Shown here: positions 10,240 to 18,452 of the stretch, one piece after another | How the letters are laid out: the number at the start of each line of letters is the position of its first letter | How positions within the stretch are numbered: position 1 is the stretch's first letter | Source: Bacteroidota bacterium | Lineage (GTDB): Bacteria; Bacteroidota; Bacteroidia; JABEUT01 | DNA: 32,531 bases | NCBI GenBank assembly: GCA_013288345.1 | Contig: JABDCA010000032.1 | Location: 1 to 32,531 of the forward strand | Reading direction: 5' to 3' | The notes under the pieces: generated by a model | What the model was told of the DNA's origin: nothing | The model's input: only the letters and a program-made list of their open reading frames with translations | Database searches by the model: none | Position numbers and translations under genes: made by a program

Positions 10240-10248
10240 TAAAAAATT

Positions 10249-12171
10249 ATGAAGAACGACAAAACGTCTTATATAGGTTTATTTATTATTGGCTTGCTGC
10301 TATTTGGCTGGATGTATTACCAGGCACCGTCGGAAAAAGATATAGCACGCGCAAAGGCAAAAAATGATTCGATAGCCAACGTTAACAGGCAACGCGACGA
10401 ACAAGCGAAGACTGCTGCCGCTGCACAAGCTGCAAATACCAAACCTATAACAGATTCAGCACGTGTGGCTGATTCAACAAACAATTTAAGCAAAGTACGT
10501 AACGAGTCGGGTATATTTTATACTGCACTAAAAGGCACTGATAAAGATATAATATTAGAGAACGACCTGCTGAAAGCTACAGTATCGGCAAAGGGTGGCA
10601 AAATAAGTTCGGTTGAACTGAAAAACTTTAAGACCAGCGCAGGCGGGCCATTGGTTTTATTCTTTGCAAAGGATAATCACTTTAGCCTGGTATTAAACGC
10701 ATATTCAAAATTCTTCTCTACCGATTCACTTTATTTCTCGCAAGTGGGCGAGCCAGTTACAAAGGGCGATTCGACCACGTTAGCTATGCAGCTAAATACC
10801 AGCGATAAGGACAAATACCTTCAGTTTATTTACACCGTTAAAAAAGGAAGTTATATGGTTGGCTTCCGCGTGAAATCGGTGGGAATGCAAAACATTATAC
10901 CTGCCAACATGTCGGAAATAAACCTGGAATGGGCCATGTCGACCCCATCGCAGGAAGCAGTGAAGGATAGTGGCAACCAACGCCGCGCATCTACTGTTTA
11001 CTATAAGTACCATGGCAGCGATGTAGATAATCTTTCGACTATGAAAGATGAGAAGAAAGAACTTTCGACCGACCTGAGCTGGGTAGCATTCAAACAAGAT
11101 TTCTTTTCTTCTATACTTATTACCAACAGCAAATTTGGCAGCCCTAGTGTAAGTACCACCGATGGTAAAGATGCCAATCACATGAAAAACTATACCGCTT
11201 CTGTTACCATACCCTATGGGCACATGGCAAGCGAATCGTTTGATATGTCATTCTATTTCGGGCCAAATAACTTTAAGTTATTAAAAAGCTATTCCGATGA
11301 TAACGATATGCAGTACGAAAAGCTTATCAACCTTGGCTATGGCGTATTTGGCTGGTTTGGTAAACCTATCAACCGCTGGATCATTATTCCGCTGTTCAAC
11401 TTCCTTAACCAGTTCGATATGAACTATGGTTTGGTAATTTTAATACTCACTCTTGTTATTAAAGCTATCCTCTTCCCTATCGCGTTCCGCACCTATGTAT
11501 CATCGGCAAAAATGCGCATACTAAAACCGGAAATTGATGAGATAAACAAAAAATACCCGAAGACAGAAGATGCCATGAAAAAGCAACAGGGCACTATGGC
11601 GCTTTATAAAAAAGCGGGCATTAATCCTATGGCGGGCTGCTTGCCGGTGTTGTTACAAATACCGGTGTTATCGGCTTTGTTCAGCTTTTTCCCTTCATCT
11701 ATCGAGTTACGCCAGCAGCACTTTTTATGGGCGACAGACATGTCGACCTACGATTCGGTTTATAATTTCCCGAACCATTTTTCTATACCATTATATGGCG
11801 ACCACATAAGCGTTTTTGCATTGCTCATGACCTTGTCGCAATACTTATACCTTACAGCCAACCAGCAGTTAATGGGCAGCCCTGCAGGCGGCACCGATCA
11901 AATGGCAAAAATGATGAAGTGGATGATGTACCTTATGCCTATTATGTTCCTGAGCGTGTTGAATAAGTACTCGGCTGGTTTAAGTTATTATTACTTCCTT
12001 GCCAACTTAATTACGTTTGCACAAACCTTTATAGCCCGCAAGTTTATTGACGAAGATGCATTACACCGCAAAATGCAGGAGAACAAGGCTAAGCCTATCA
12101 AGCAATCAAAGTTCCAGGCCAGGCTCGAACAGATGGTGAAAGAACAGCAGGCAGGAAAACGTAAAAAGTAG
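10249..12171 (+). CDS. yidC: Membrane protein insertase YidC
   Basis: YidC inserts inner-membrane proteins, with the Sec translocon or alone. The 640-residue product has an N-terminal membrane anchor (residues ~8-22, IGLFIIGLLLFGWMYY), a variable periplasmic beta-rich domain to ~350, and the conserved YidC/Oxa1 core from ~360 to 600 with five expected membrane segments. The core motifs AKMRILKPEIDEI and NPMAGCLPVLLQIP are clear. The positively charged groove residue, arginine in E. coli, appears to be Lys405 here (LVIKAILFP). The C-terminal tail is strongly basic (QAGKRKK), as expected for ribosome contact. The ATG at 10249 directly precedes the anchor. The gene stands alone between two phased repeat arrays, upstream of convergent DedA genes. 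Confidence 0.97.
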   Translation: MKNDKTSYIGLFIIGLLLFGWMYYQAPSEKDIARAKAKNDSIANVNRQRDEQAKTAAAAQAANTKPITDSARVADSTNNLSKVRNESGIFYTALKGTDKDIILENDLLKATVSAKGGKISSVELKNFKTSAGGPLVLFFAKDNHFSLVLNAYSKFFSTDSLYFSQVGEPVTKGDSTTLAMQLNTSDKDKYLQFIYTVKKGSYMVGFRVKSVGMQNIIPANMSEINLEWAMSTPSQEAVKDSGNQRRASTVYYKYHGSDVDNLSTMKDEKKELSTDLSWVAFKQDFFSSILITNSKFGSPSVSTTDGKDANHMKNYTASVTIPYGHMASESFDMSFYFGPNNFKLLKSYSDDNDMQYEKLINLGYGVFGWFGKPINRWIIIPLFNFLNQFDMNYGLVILILTLVIKAILFPIAFRTYVSSAKMRILKPEIDEINKKYPKTEDAMKKQQGTMALYKKAGINPMAGCLPVLLQIPVLSALFSFFPSSIELRQQHFLWATDMSTYDSVYNFPNHFSIPLYGDHISVFALLMTLSQYLYLTANQQLMGSPAGGTDQMAKMMKWMMYLMPIMFLSVLNKYSAGLSYYYFLANLITFAQTFIARKFIDEDALHRKMQENKAKPIKQSKFQARLEQMVKEQQAGKRKK

Positions 12172-12172
12172 T

Positions 12173-12250
12173 TTCTAAAGTTCTTAAAGTGCAAAGTTCA
12201 TAAAGTCAGTAGGCATACTTTCTACTTTACGAACTTTATAAACTTTGAAC
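12173..12250. repeat. Phased AAAGTT(C)ATAAAGT inverted array, copy 2
   Basis: This fills the 79-bp gap between the convergent yidC and DedA genes. Arms 12193-12206 and 12224-12237 are complementary at 13 of 14 positions around a 17-base loop. Further AAAGT/ACTTT units extend both arms. Lying between convergent genes it could act as a bidirectional transcription barrier, but it lacks a classical GC-rich stem. Confidence 0.8.
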
Positions 12251-12865
12251 TTATTTCTTTTCCATTTGTTTCCTTAAAAAATACCTGCTAACAAAAGTTA
12301 TAATTATTACTGCTACTATAACCAGTAAAATACTTTGTATGGTTCCACTTCTTTTCGAAATCTCGCTCCAGTAAGGGCCGGCAAGTACACCAAGTAAAAT
12401 AAGCCCAGCGTTCCAAACAATAGCCGATACAATTACAGTAGCTAAAAAAGGTTTAGCGCTAATATTCAGCATGCCTGCTGCAACTGCAACATAACCGCGT
12501 ATTATGGGCGTAAGCCTTCCAATAAATATACCACGTTGCCCGTGTTTCAATACTTTACTTTTTATTTTCTCTATTCTATCACCCGTCAGTGGCAGCCACT
12601 TGGGCGATCGTTCTATAAGCCATTTGCTGAAAAAATAAAACACAAAAAACACAAGTGATGATGCTATAAAATCGGCAGTGACTGCGGTTATAATAGCTTT
12701 GTAAACACTAAGCGTACCCGAATAAGAAAGGTAACCGCAAAAAATAAGGACCAATTCATTTGTTAACGGATTGGGAACACCAATTTGCTGTAAGAACACC
12801 AACACAAATATGGCATAATAACCATGCTGGGCAAGGTAGGAGCCTAACTGATGCAGTGAATCCAT
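12251..12865 (-). CDS. DedA family (VTT domain) membrane protein, copy 2
   Basis: A 204-residue integral membrane protein of the DedA/VTT (SNARE-associated Golgi) family. Some family members flip undecaprenyl phosphate or phosphatidylethanolamine. Family marks are the re-entrant loop region with PNPLTNELVLIFCGYLSYSG (residues ~31-50), the GRLTPIIRGYVAVAAGM motif (~115-131), and hydrophobic segments at both ends, finishing in a basic KQMEKK tail. It lies 3 bp after the upstream DedA gene (12869-13477) and is strikingly similar to it along the whole length, so the two are a recent-looking tandem duplication and probably co-transcribed. The exact substrate cannot be told from sequence. Confidence 0.88.
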   Translation of the reverse strand: MDSLHQLGSYLAQHGYYAIFVLVFLQQIGVPNPLTNELVLIFCGYLSYSGTLSVYKAIITAVTADFIASSLVFFVFYFFSKWLIERSPKWLPLTGDRIEKIKSKVLKHGQRGIFIGRLTPIIRGYVAVAAGMLNISAKPFLATVIVSAIVWNAGLILLGVLAGPYWSEISKRSGTIQSILLVIVAVIIITFVSRYFLRKQMEKK

Positions 12866-12868
12866 AAA

Positions 12869-13477
12869 TTATTGTAATTGCTTACGGTTAAAATACTTGC
12901 CCACAAATGTTATTATAACTATCAGAACAATTACAATACTAATGTTTTCTATAACTCCGCGTTCTTTTATCATTTGGTTCCAGTAAGGGCCAATAAGTCT
13001 GCCCAGCAGCACCAGTCCCCCACTCCACGTTATGGCCGATATTATTACAGTGCCTAAAAATGCTTTTGGCTTAACATGCAACATGCCTGCAGCAACCGAT
13101 ACATAGCCACGCAAAAAAGGAGTAAGCCTGCCAATAAATACACTACGGTTACCGCGTTTGAGCAATTTCTTTTTTAGTTTTTCAATGGTCTCACCTGTCA
13201 GCGGTAACCATTTAGGCGAATGCTCTATAAGCCATTTACTGAAAGAATAAAAAATGAAAAACAGAATAGTAGTGCCAATAAAATCAGCCGAAATGGCAAC
13301 AATAATTACTTTATAAAAATTGAGTGTGCCCGTGTACGAAAGGTACCCGCAGAAAATTAAAACAAGCTCGTTGGTTATAGGATTCGGTATACCTAATTCT
13401 TGTATAAACACCAACAGAAATATGGCATAATAGCCATACTTGGTCAAATAAAAAGCCAGCTCAGGTAATTTGTCCAT
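12869..13477 (-). CDS. DedA family (VTT domain) membrane protein, copy 1
   Basis: A 202-residue DedA/VTT family integral membrane protein and the first gene of a tandem pair. It shares long identical stretches with its neighbour (TNELVLIFCGYLSY; SPKWLPLTG; FIGRLTP; RGYV.VAAGML), including the conserved acidic residue in NELV and the Arg-containing GRLTPFLRGY motif typical of lipid-transporting DedA proteins. The ATG follows the pattern MDKLPEL, parallel to MDSLHQL in the paralogue, which supports the chosen start. The two likely form one transcript read towards yidC. Whether they form a heteromer or have split substrates is open. Confidence 0.88.
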   Translation of the reverse strand: MDKLPELAFYLTKYGYYAIFLLVFIQELGIPNPITNELVLIFCGYLSYTGTLNFYKVIIVAISADFIGTTILFFIFYSFSKWLIEHSPKWLPLTGETIEKLKKKLLKRGNRSVFIGRLTPFLRGYVSVAAGMLHVKPKAFLGTVIISAITWSGGLVLLGRLIGPYWNQMIKERGVIENISIVIVLIVIITFVGKYFNRKQLQ

Positions 13478-13629
13478 TTACACTTGGGTCGGCTAAAAAT
13501 AAAACTATATCATTACCTCAATGTTAACCCAACGTATCCTGAAATAATTTTCAATAACCAGTTAAACAACACAAACTGATTTTGTACTTTATTTCTTTAT
13601 CTTTATCTGACCAATTTCAATAAAACAAA

Positions 13630-14049
13630 ATGAGTGCACATATAGATAATGTACCCAAATGGGTAAGAATTGCAGTAGGCGTTTTGGGTATATTCAATAT
13701 TATATACGGAGTAATGTGCTACTTCGACATGAGCTTGCTTTACCATGCAGCCACAGGGGTAGATATGACCAATACTTTCATAAAAAGTGCAGCTTATGAA
13801 TTCGCCTCGCGAAACCTGGCTATAGGTATTGCATTATGTTTTGTCACTATTATTAAGGGGGCACCCGAAGCGCTTGTTATTTTAACAATTGTAAGGGCAT
13901 TAATAGAAGTTCAAACTATCATCCAATCTATAGCTCAGGGCAACATCACAGCTATGCTGCTTATGCCTATTGCATTTTTAATACTGGAAATATTTATAAT
14001 TAAAACCTTAATAGGCGTAATTAAAAAAGAAGAAGCGGAAGAAAATTAG
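13630..14049 (+). CDS. Small four-segment membrane protein of unknown function
   Basis: A 139-residue protein that I do not recognise at family level. It has about four hydrophobic segments (residues ~12-30, ~58-77, ~80-100 and ~107-130). The first holds VRIAVGVLGIFNIIYGVMCYF, and a charged cytoplasmic-looking tail (KKEEAEEN) ends the protein. The start ATG follows an A-rich stretch (AATAAAACAAA), usual for this phylum. Its stop codon (14047-14049) directly abuts the stop of the convergent aldo/keto reductase gene, with no base between them. A general resemblance to small DoxX/DUF4345-like inner-membrane proteins is possible but not supported by a motif. Confidence 0.75.
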   Translation: MSAHIDNVPKWVRIAVGVLGIFNIIYGVMCYFDMSLLYHAATGVDMTNTFIKSAAYEFASRNLAIGIALCFVTIIKGAPEALVILTIVRALIEVQTIIQSIAQGNITAMLLMPIAFLILEIFIIKTLIGVIKKEEAEEN

Positions 14050-14931
14050 TTACTCCAAAAATTTCATATCCTCTGCACTCAATTTTATCTCAGTAGCTTT
14101 TATATTCTCTTCAAAATGCTTTAAAGAAGATGTACCGGGTATGGGCAATATCCAAGGCGAGCGGTGTAACAACCAAGCTAAATTTATTTGAGCATCAGTA
14201 GCATTATGTTTTTTTGCAATGGTGGTAATACGTTCATCTTTCTTTGGCATTGACTGGAATAAAGAAAAGTAAGGTACCAATGGTATTCCATTCTTTTCGC
14301 AAATAGTAAGCACTTCCTCCCCACCTCTTGTTTCGCCGCCATATGCAAGCTGAATTGATTTACGTTGTGCGTGGCCATACATATTTTCAACAGTAGCAAC
14401 AGGCCCCATAGCCATAGCTGTATTCAATTCATCAGGACTAACATTACTAACACCCACATGCAATATCTTTCCCTCTTTCTGCATTTCGAACATAGTCTGC
14501 ATCGATTCTTTAAATGGCACACCGCCACCGGCTATAACTCTAAAGTGAACGAGCGTTATCTGTTCTAATTTCAGTGTACGCAAATTACTGTCGATACTGC
14601 TGCGCAGGTTCTCGGGGCGGTTAAATGAAATCCAGCTTTTATCGGGCTTACGTGCGCCGCCAACTTTGGTACATATAACCAAATCAGCCGGATATGGATA
14701 TATCGCTTCTTTTATCAATCGGTTTGTTATGTCTTCGCCATAATAATCGGCAGTGTCAATAAAATTGATACCGCTCTTAATACTTTGTTTTAATATTTGC
14801 AGTGCTTCGGGGCGGTTTGCAGGTTCTCCCCAAATACCAGGGCCGGTAAGGCGCATTGTGCCGTAGCCAAACCGTTTAACCTTTAACGGATTTTTACTTT
14901 TTCCTGCAATTGTAATTTCTTGTGTATTCAT
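14050..14931 (-). CDS. Aldo/keto reductase
   Basis: A 293-residue NADPH-dependent oxidoreductase of the aldo/keto reductase superfamily (TIM barrel, soluble). The catalytic tetrad can be read as Asp59 and Tyr64 in FIDTADYYGE, Lys89 in ICTKVGG and His129 in LVHFRV. The C-terminal part carries LLHRSPWILPIPGTSS, the usual NADP-binding region. It resembles the subgroup that reduces small aldehydes and is often annotated 'oxidoreductase'; the physiological substrate cannot be told. The ATG at 14931 is the first in frame and gives MNTQEITIAGK. The gene ends against the stop codon of the small membrane protein on the other strand. Confidence 0.93.
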   Translation of the reverse strand: MNTQEITIAGKSKNPLKVKRFGYGTMRLTGPGIWGEPANRPEALQILKQSIKSGINFIDTADYYGEDITNRLIKEAIYPYPADLVICTKVGGARKPDKSWISFNRPENLRSSIDSNLRTLKLEQITLVHFRVIAGGGVPFKESMQTMFEMQKEGKILHVGVSNVSPDELNTAMAMGPVATVENMYGHAQRKSIQLAYGGETRGGEEVLTICEKNGIPLVPYFSLFQSMPKKDERITTIAKKHNATDAQINLAWLLHRSPWILPIPGTSSLKHFEENIKATEIKLSAEDMKFLE

Positions 14932-15066
14932 ATTGAATTGTATCAGCTTATATTATTTAACGATGAATAGGGGCAATAGAAAGGACCAATGCTTACTGCA
15001 AAATCCAAATGTACTAAAACAGAAGAATCTCTCTTTTTTAATTATAGCATTTCTCATAAATATTTT

Positions 15067-15074
15067 TACTTTTG
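15067..15074 (+). promoter_or_regulatory. TAnnTTTG -7 element upstream of the pnt operon
   Basis: TACTTTTG matches the Bacteroidota -7 consensus. It lies ~125 bases before the pntAA start and just before phased repeat copy 3, so the repeat would be transcribed as part of the leader. No convincing -33 element is visible. Confidence 0.45.
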
Positions 15075-15090
15075 TCATTCAACAGTGCTT

Positions 15091-15180
15091 AGTTCATAAA
15101 GTAGAAAGTTCATAAAGTTTCTAAAGCAGAGGCCGTCTTTGAACTTTGCAACTTTAAGAACTTTATAAACTTTATAACTG
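15091..15180. repeat. Phased AAAGTTCATAAAGT inverted array, copy 3
   Basis: The left arm carries AGTTCATAAAGTAGAAAGTT-type units and the right arm carries ACTTTAAGAACTTTATAAAC-type units, separated by a short spacer (CAGAGGCCGT). The array ends in AACTG about 20 bases upstream of the pntAA start. It has the same layout as copies 1 and 4. Confidence 0.8.
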
Positions 15181-15198
15181 ATATTAAATTTATACGCC

Positions 15199-16335
15199 GT
15201 GAAAATAGCAGTACCAAAAGAAACCAAACTAAAAGAAAACCGCGTTGCGCTTAGCCCCGATGTAGCTAAGGACCTGGTTAAGAAAGGCTTTACCGTTGTA
15301 ATTGAAAAAGGTGCAGGAGCCAGTTCGTACTTTAACGACGAACTTTACACCGCAGCCGGTGCAACCATAGTAAACGACCGTAAGGAACTATTTGCTACGG
15401 CAGATGTAATGCTTTCGGTAAATGCACCATCAGCACAAGATATTGCAAACATGAAAAAGGAAGCTATTTTGCTTTCGTTCATGTATGCCCAAACCCACCC
15501 CGAACTGGTTGAAGCTTGCAGCAAAGCAGGTATTTCAGCTTTTTCGGTTGATGCTATACCTCGTATTTCGCGCGCACAAAAAATGGATGCCCTTAGCTCA
15601 CAAGCCAACCTTGCCGGTTACAAATCGGTAATTATGGCGGCTGATGCGTTAGGCAAAATATTCCCGTTGATGATGACCGCAGCGGGAACCATTAAGCCAA
15701 GCAAAGTGGTTATTATGGGTGCAGGTGTTGCAGGCTTACAAGCTATTGCAACCGCAAAGCGTTTAGGCGCTATTGTAGAAGTATCAGATATTCGCCCGGA
15801 GACCAAAGAACAAGTACAATCGTTGGGCGGAAAATTTATTGAAGTAAAAGGCGATGCATCTATAAAGATAGAAGGCGGATATGTGAAAGGCGTATCGGAT
15901 GAGTTTTTGAAAATGCAACAGGAACTTATTGCCAAGCACGCTGCCGAAGCCGACATTATTATTACCACCGCACTTATACCGGGCCGCAAAGCGCCGGTGC
16001 TTATTAGCGAAGCAATGGTTAAGAGCATGAAGAACGGATCGGTAATTGTTGACATGGCTGTAGAACAAGGTGGTAATGTGGTAGGCAGTAAACTGAACGA
16101 AACCGTTATTACTCCTAATGGAGTTAAAATACTGGGCGAATCGAACCTACCTAGTTTATTGCCATTAAATGCAAGTGAACTATACGCTAAAAATATCTCG
16201 ACCTTCTTATTACACCTTGCCAGCAGTGAGGCCTTTAAATGGGAAATGGAAGAAGAAATAACAAAGGGTTCACTCATCGTACATAAAGGCGTAGCAGTAC
16301 ACCCATCGGTAACAAAGCAACCCGTTACAGCATAA
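15199..16335 (+). CDS. pntAA: NAD(P) transhydrogenase subunit alpha, NAD-binding part (PntAA)
   Basis: This is the soluble NAD(H)-binding domain I of the proton-translocating transhydrogenase, which transfers hydride from NADH to NADP+ using the proton gradient. The product is 378 residues, the usual length when domain I is split from the membrane part. MKIAVPKETKLKENRVALSP opens the AlaDH/PNT fold. RAQKMDALSSQANLAGYKSV (~125-145) is typical of PntA, and a Rossmann motif GAGVAG lies at 174-179, followed by the adenosine-ribose-binding SDIRPE. The start codon is GTG. It is first in an operon with pntAB (34-bp gap) and pntB. Confidence 0.96.
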   Translation: MKIAVPKETKLKENRVALSPDVAKDLVKKGFTVVIEKGAGASSYFNDELYTAAGATIVNDRKELFATADVMLSVNAPSAQDIANMKKEAILLSFMYAQTHPELVEACSKAGISAFSVDAIPRISRAQKMDALSSQANLAGYKSVIMAADALGKIFPLMMTAAGTIKPSKVVIMGAGVAGLQAIATAKRLGAIVEVSDIRPETKEQVQSLGGKFIEVKGDASIKIEGGYVKGVSDEFLKMQQELIAKHAAEADIIITTALIPGRKAPVLISEAMVKSMKNGSVIVDMAVEQGGNVVGSKLNETVITPNGVKILGESNLPSLLPLNASELYAKNISTFLLHLASSEAFKWEMEEEITKGSLIVHKGVAVHPSVTKQPVTA

Positions 16336-16369
16336 TTTAAAACTCAGAATTCAACATTAAAAATTAAAT

Positions 16370-16684
16370 ATGGAACACATTTTCACATTTTTCAGTTCGC
16401 ACCAGCAGATGATATTCATGCTCATACTGATGGTATTTGTTGGTATAGAAGTTATTGGCCACGTGCCATCGGTATTGCACACTCCGCTTATGTCGGGTGC
16501 TAATGCTATACACGGTGTGGTAATTGTAGGCGCTATTTTGGTGCTGCTCAATGCCGATGTAAACAAACCCCTTACCCTTGTATTTGGCTTTATTGCTGTA
16601 ATACTTGGTACACTTAATGTGGTTGGTGGCTTTGTAGTAACCGACCGTATGTTAGAAATGTTTAAAAAGAAACCAAAGAAGTAG
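16370..16684 (+). CDS. pntAB: NAD(P) transhydrogenase small membrane subunit (PntAB)
   Basis: A 104-residue protein with about three hydrophobic segments (residues ~13-33, ~38-60 and ~63-85). It corresponds to the C-terminal membrane part of E. coli PntA, encoded separately as in other three-gene pnt operons. The ending MLEMFKKKPKK is typical (the family pattern is MLxMFK). Together with the membrane part of PntB it forms the proton channel (domain II). The gap of 34 bp to pntAA and the following pntB show a single functional unit; a 126-bp phased repeat separates it from pntB. Confidence 0.92.
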   Translation: MEHIFTFFSSHQQMIFMLILMVFVGIEVIGHVPSVLHTPLMSGANAIHGVVIVGAILVLLNADVNKPLTLVFGFIAVILGTLNVVGGFVVTDRMLEMFKKKPKK

Positions 16685-16805
16685 AAAGTTCATAAAGTAA
16701 AAAGTTTATAAAGTCAATAGGTACTTTAAAACTTTAAAAACTTGATGAGCTTTAGAAACTGATGAACTTTACGAACTTGATGAACTTTAAAAACTTTACA
16801 AACTG
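16682..16805. repeat. Phased AAAGTT(T/C)ATAAAGT inverted array, copy 4
   Basis: This is the longest array, sitting inside the pnt operon between pntAB and pntB. Left units AAAGTTCATAAAGT and AAAGTTTATAAAGT are followed by about eight right-arm ACTTTA/ACTTGATGA units. It ends in AAACTG seven bases before the pntB start codon. If transcribed through, it would form an intercistronic structured RNA and could set relative PntB output. Confidence 0.8.
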
Positions 16806-16810
16806 AAAAT

Positions 16811-18202
16811 ATGAACAGTACTCTTCTCCTCGACATTATTTACCTGGTTGCTTCGGTAACATTTATCCTCGGCTTAAAAATGCTAAGCAAGCCCGAAAGC
16901 GCCCGCAATGGTAACCTTATTGCAGCAGCAGGTATGACAGCTGCCATACTTGGCACCATTTTCCTCCGCAATAACCAAATACCATCTATCATATACATAT
17001 TGTTGTTTGCAGCTATTGCCATTGGCACCATTATTGGCTGGATGACCGCGAAGAAAGTAAAGATGACCGCAATGCCTCAACTTGTATCAATCTTCAATGG
17101 TATGGGTGGCGGTTGCGCTGCATTAATATCGCTTATGGAATTCCCTGAGCATGCAGGCCACATGAAACTAATGATAACCGTAATGGCAGGATTGGTAATT
17201 GGCAGCGTATCATTTTCGGGTAGTGTGGTTGCATTCTTAAAACTGAATGGCAACCTTAATAGCAATCCACGTATTCCTTTTTACAATGTAATAAATGCAT
17301 TAATATTAGTTGCCACCCTCGGCTTTGCAGCATACATAAGCTTTGCAGGCGTTAAGGATATGAACATGGGCGTTATTGCACTTGCCATGGCTTTACTTTA
17401 TGGTGTAATGTTTGTATTGCCAATTGGTGGCGCCGATATGCCTGTGGTAATATCACTATTAAACTCATTTACCGGATTGGCAGCAGCAGCGGGAGGTTTC
17501 CTTTACCATAACGAAGTAATGCTTACCGGTGGTATCCTTGTAGGTTCTGCAGGTACATTGCTTACAGTAGCTATGTGCGAAGGTATGAACCGTTCATTGT
17601 TCAGTGTTGTATTTGGCGCATTTGGTGCAGGCAGTGCTGCAGCAGCGGCAGGTACAAGCGCAACAGGCGGAACCATAAAAGATATTTCGGTAGCCGATAC
17701 AGCGGTGCTTATGAACTATGCTAAAAAAGTAGTTATAGTACCGGGCTACGGATTAGCTGTTGCACAGGCACAGCACGTAATGCACGAACTGGAAGCATTA
17801 CTTGAAGAGCGCGGTGTGGAAGTAAGCTATGCTATACATCCTGTTGCAGGACGTATGCCGGGCCACATGAACGTGTTATTAGCAGAAAGCAATGTGGACT
17901 ATGCCAAGCTGAAAGAAATGGATGACATTAACCCTCAGTTCGATACTACCGATGTGGTGCTTATTGTTGGCGCTAACGACGTGGTAAACCCAGCCGCTAA
18001 AACCAACCCGCAAAGCCCTATTTACGGTATGCCTATTTTAGAAGTTGAACGTGCCAAGAGCATTATAGTAAACAAGCGTAGTATGAATGCCGGTTATGCC
18101 GGTATCGACAACGAACTGTTTTACCAACCTAAAACAAGTATGTTATTCGGCGATGCTAAAAAGGTGGTTACCGATTTAGTGGCTGAGTTGAAGAGCATGT
18201 AA
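16811..18202 (+). CDS. pntB: NAD(P) transhydrogenase subunit beta (PntB)
   Basis: A 463-residue subunit holding the main membrane domain II (residues ~1-280, eight or nine hydrophobic segments) and the NADP(H)-binding domain III (~295-463). Domain III is unmistakable: PGYGLAVAQAQ (~311-321), GRMPGHMNVLLAE, VGANDVVNP, KRSMNAGYAGIDN and MLFGDAKK all match the NADP-binding loops. The length is that of E. coli PntB. It completes the transhydrogenase, which mainly supplies NADPH. The ATG sits 7 bases after phased repeat copy 4. Confidence 0.97.
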   Translation: MNSTLLLDIIYLVASVTFILGLKMLSKPESARNGNLIAAAGMTAAILGTIFLRNNQIPSIIYILLFAAIAIGTIIGWMTAKKVKMTAMPQLVSIFNGMGGGCAALISLMEFPEHAGHMKLMITVMAGLVIGSVSFSGSVVAFLKLNGNLNSNPRIPFYNVINALILVATLGFAAYISFAGVKDMNMGVIALAMALLYGVMFVLPIGGADMPVVISLLNSFTGLAAAAGGFLYHNEVMLTGGILVGSAGTLLTVAMCEGMNRSLFSVVFGAFGAGSAAAAAGTSATGGTIKDISVADTAVLMNYAKKVVIVPGYGLAVAQAQHVMHELEALLEERGVEVSYAIHPVAGRMPGHMNVLLAESNVDYAKLKEMDDINPQFDTTDVVLIVGANDVVNPAAKTNPQSPIYGMPILEVERAKSIIVNKRSMNAGYAGIDNELFYQPKTSMLFGDAKKVVTDLVAELKSM

Positions 18203-18210
18203 TTTTCTTC

Positions 18211-18239
18211 CCGTCATTGCGAGGTACGAAGCAATCTTA
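18211..18239. repeat. REP-like unit CCGTCATTGCGAGG...GAAGCAATCT
   Basis: The segment contains GTCATTGCGAGG followed by TACGAAGCAATCT, a short interspersed sequence well known from many unrelated bacterial genomes. ATTGC and GCAAT form a small hairpin. Only the left half of the usual palindrome is present, 8 bp after the pntB stop. Confidence 0.6.
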
Positions 18240-18259
18240 CTATCTGGTTTACTTTTATT

Positions 18260-18321
18260 TGGCACAGTTCTGTGCATCTATGTGTCGATTCCTATAATGG
18301 CCACTTATCACCTCACGTGCC
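18260..18321 (+). repeat. 62-bp flanking repeat, left copy (inverted relative to 19398-19459)
   Basis: Its reverse complement aligns without gaps to 19398-19459 at about 48 of 62 positions. It is bounded by GGCAC and GTGCC, a 5-bp terminal inverted repeat. Weaker similarity extends about 16 bases further on the outer (5') side. The two copies enclose the gene at 18453-19370. Confidence 0.75.
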
Positions 18322-18361
18322 GTTACAATTGCTGATTAACTGTAATCCCCATCCGGGCGGG

Positions 18362-18373
18362 CCTAACGCAAAC
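18362..18373 (-). repeat. Fragment of the GCGTTAGGG repeat family (reverse orientation)
   Basis: CCTAACGCAAAC is the reverse complement of GTTTGCGTTAGG, which opens the repeat at 28911 and the fragment at 28837. Only this end is recognisable here. Confidence 0.4.
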
Positions 18374-18452
18374 TGCAGCTTGAGTTAATTTATTTTTCCT
18401 TTTCCGTGTATCTTTTTGACTCTTTCCGCGTTATAGATTAAAATACAGCGCC

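Larger units (their letters stand above)
9805..10248. other. Divergent intergenic region between surface protein and yidC
   Basis: This 444-bp AT-rich gap holds the candidate minus-strand promoter near 9854-9885, the yidC -7 element at 10133-10140 and a phased repeat array at 10163-10239. I see no coding capacity or RNA gene in the remainder. Confidence 0.6.

Noticed and set aside
15618-16277. 219-codon minus-strand open frame opposite pntAA
   Set aside because: Antisense shadow of the conserved transhydrogenase subunit; no promoter or family motif.
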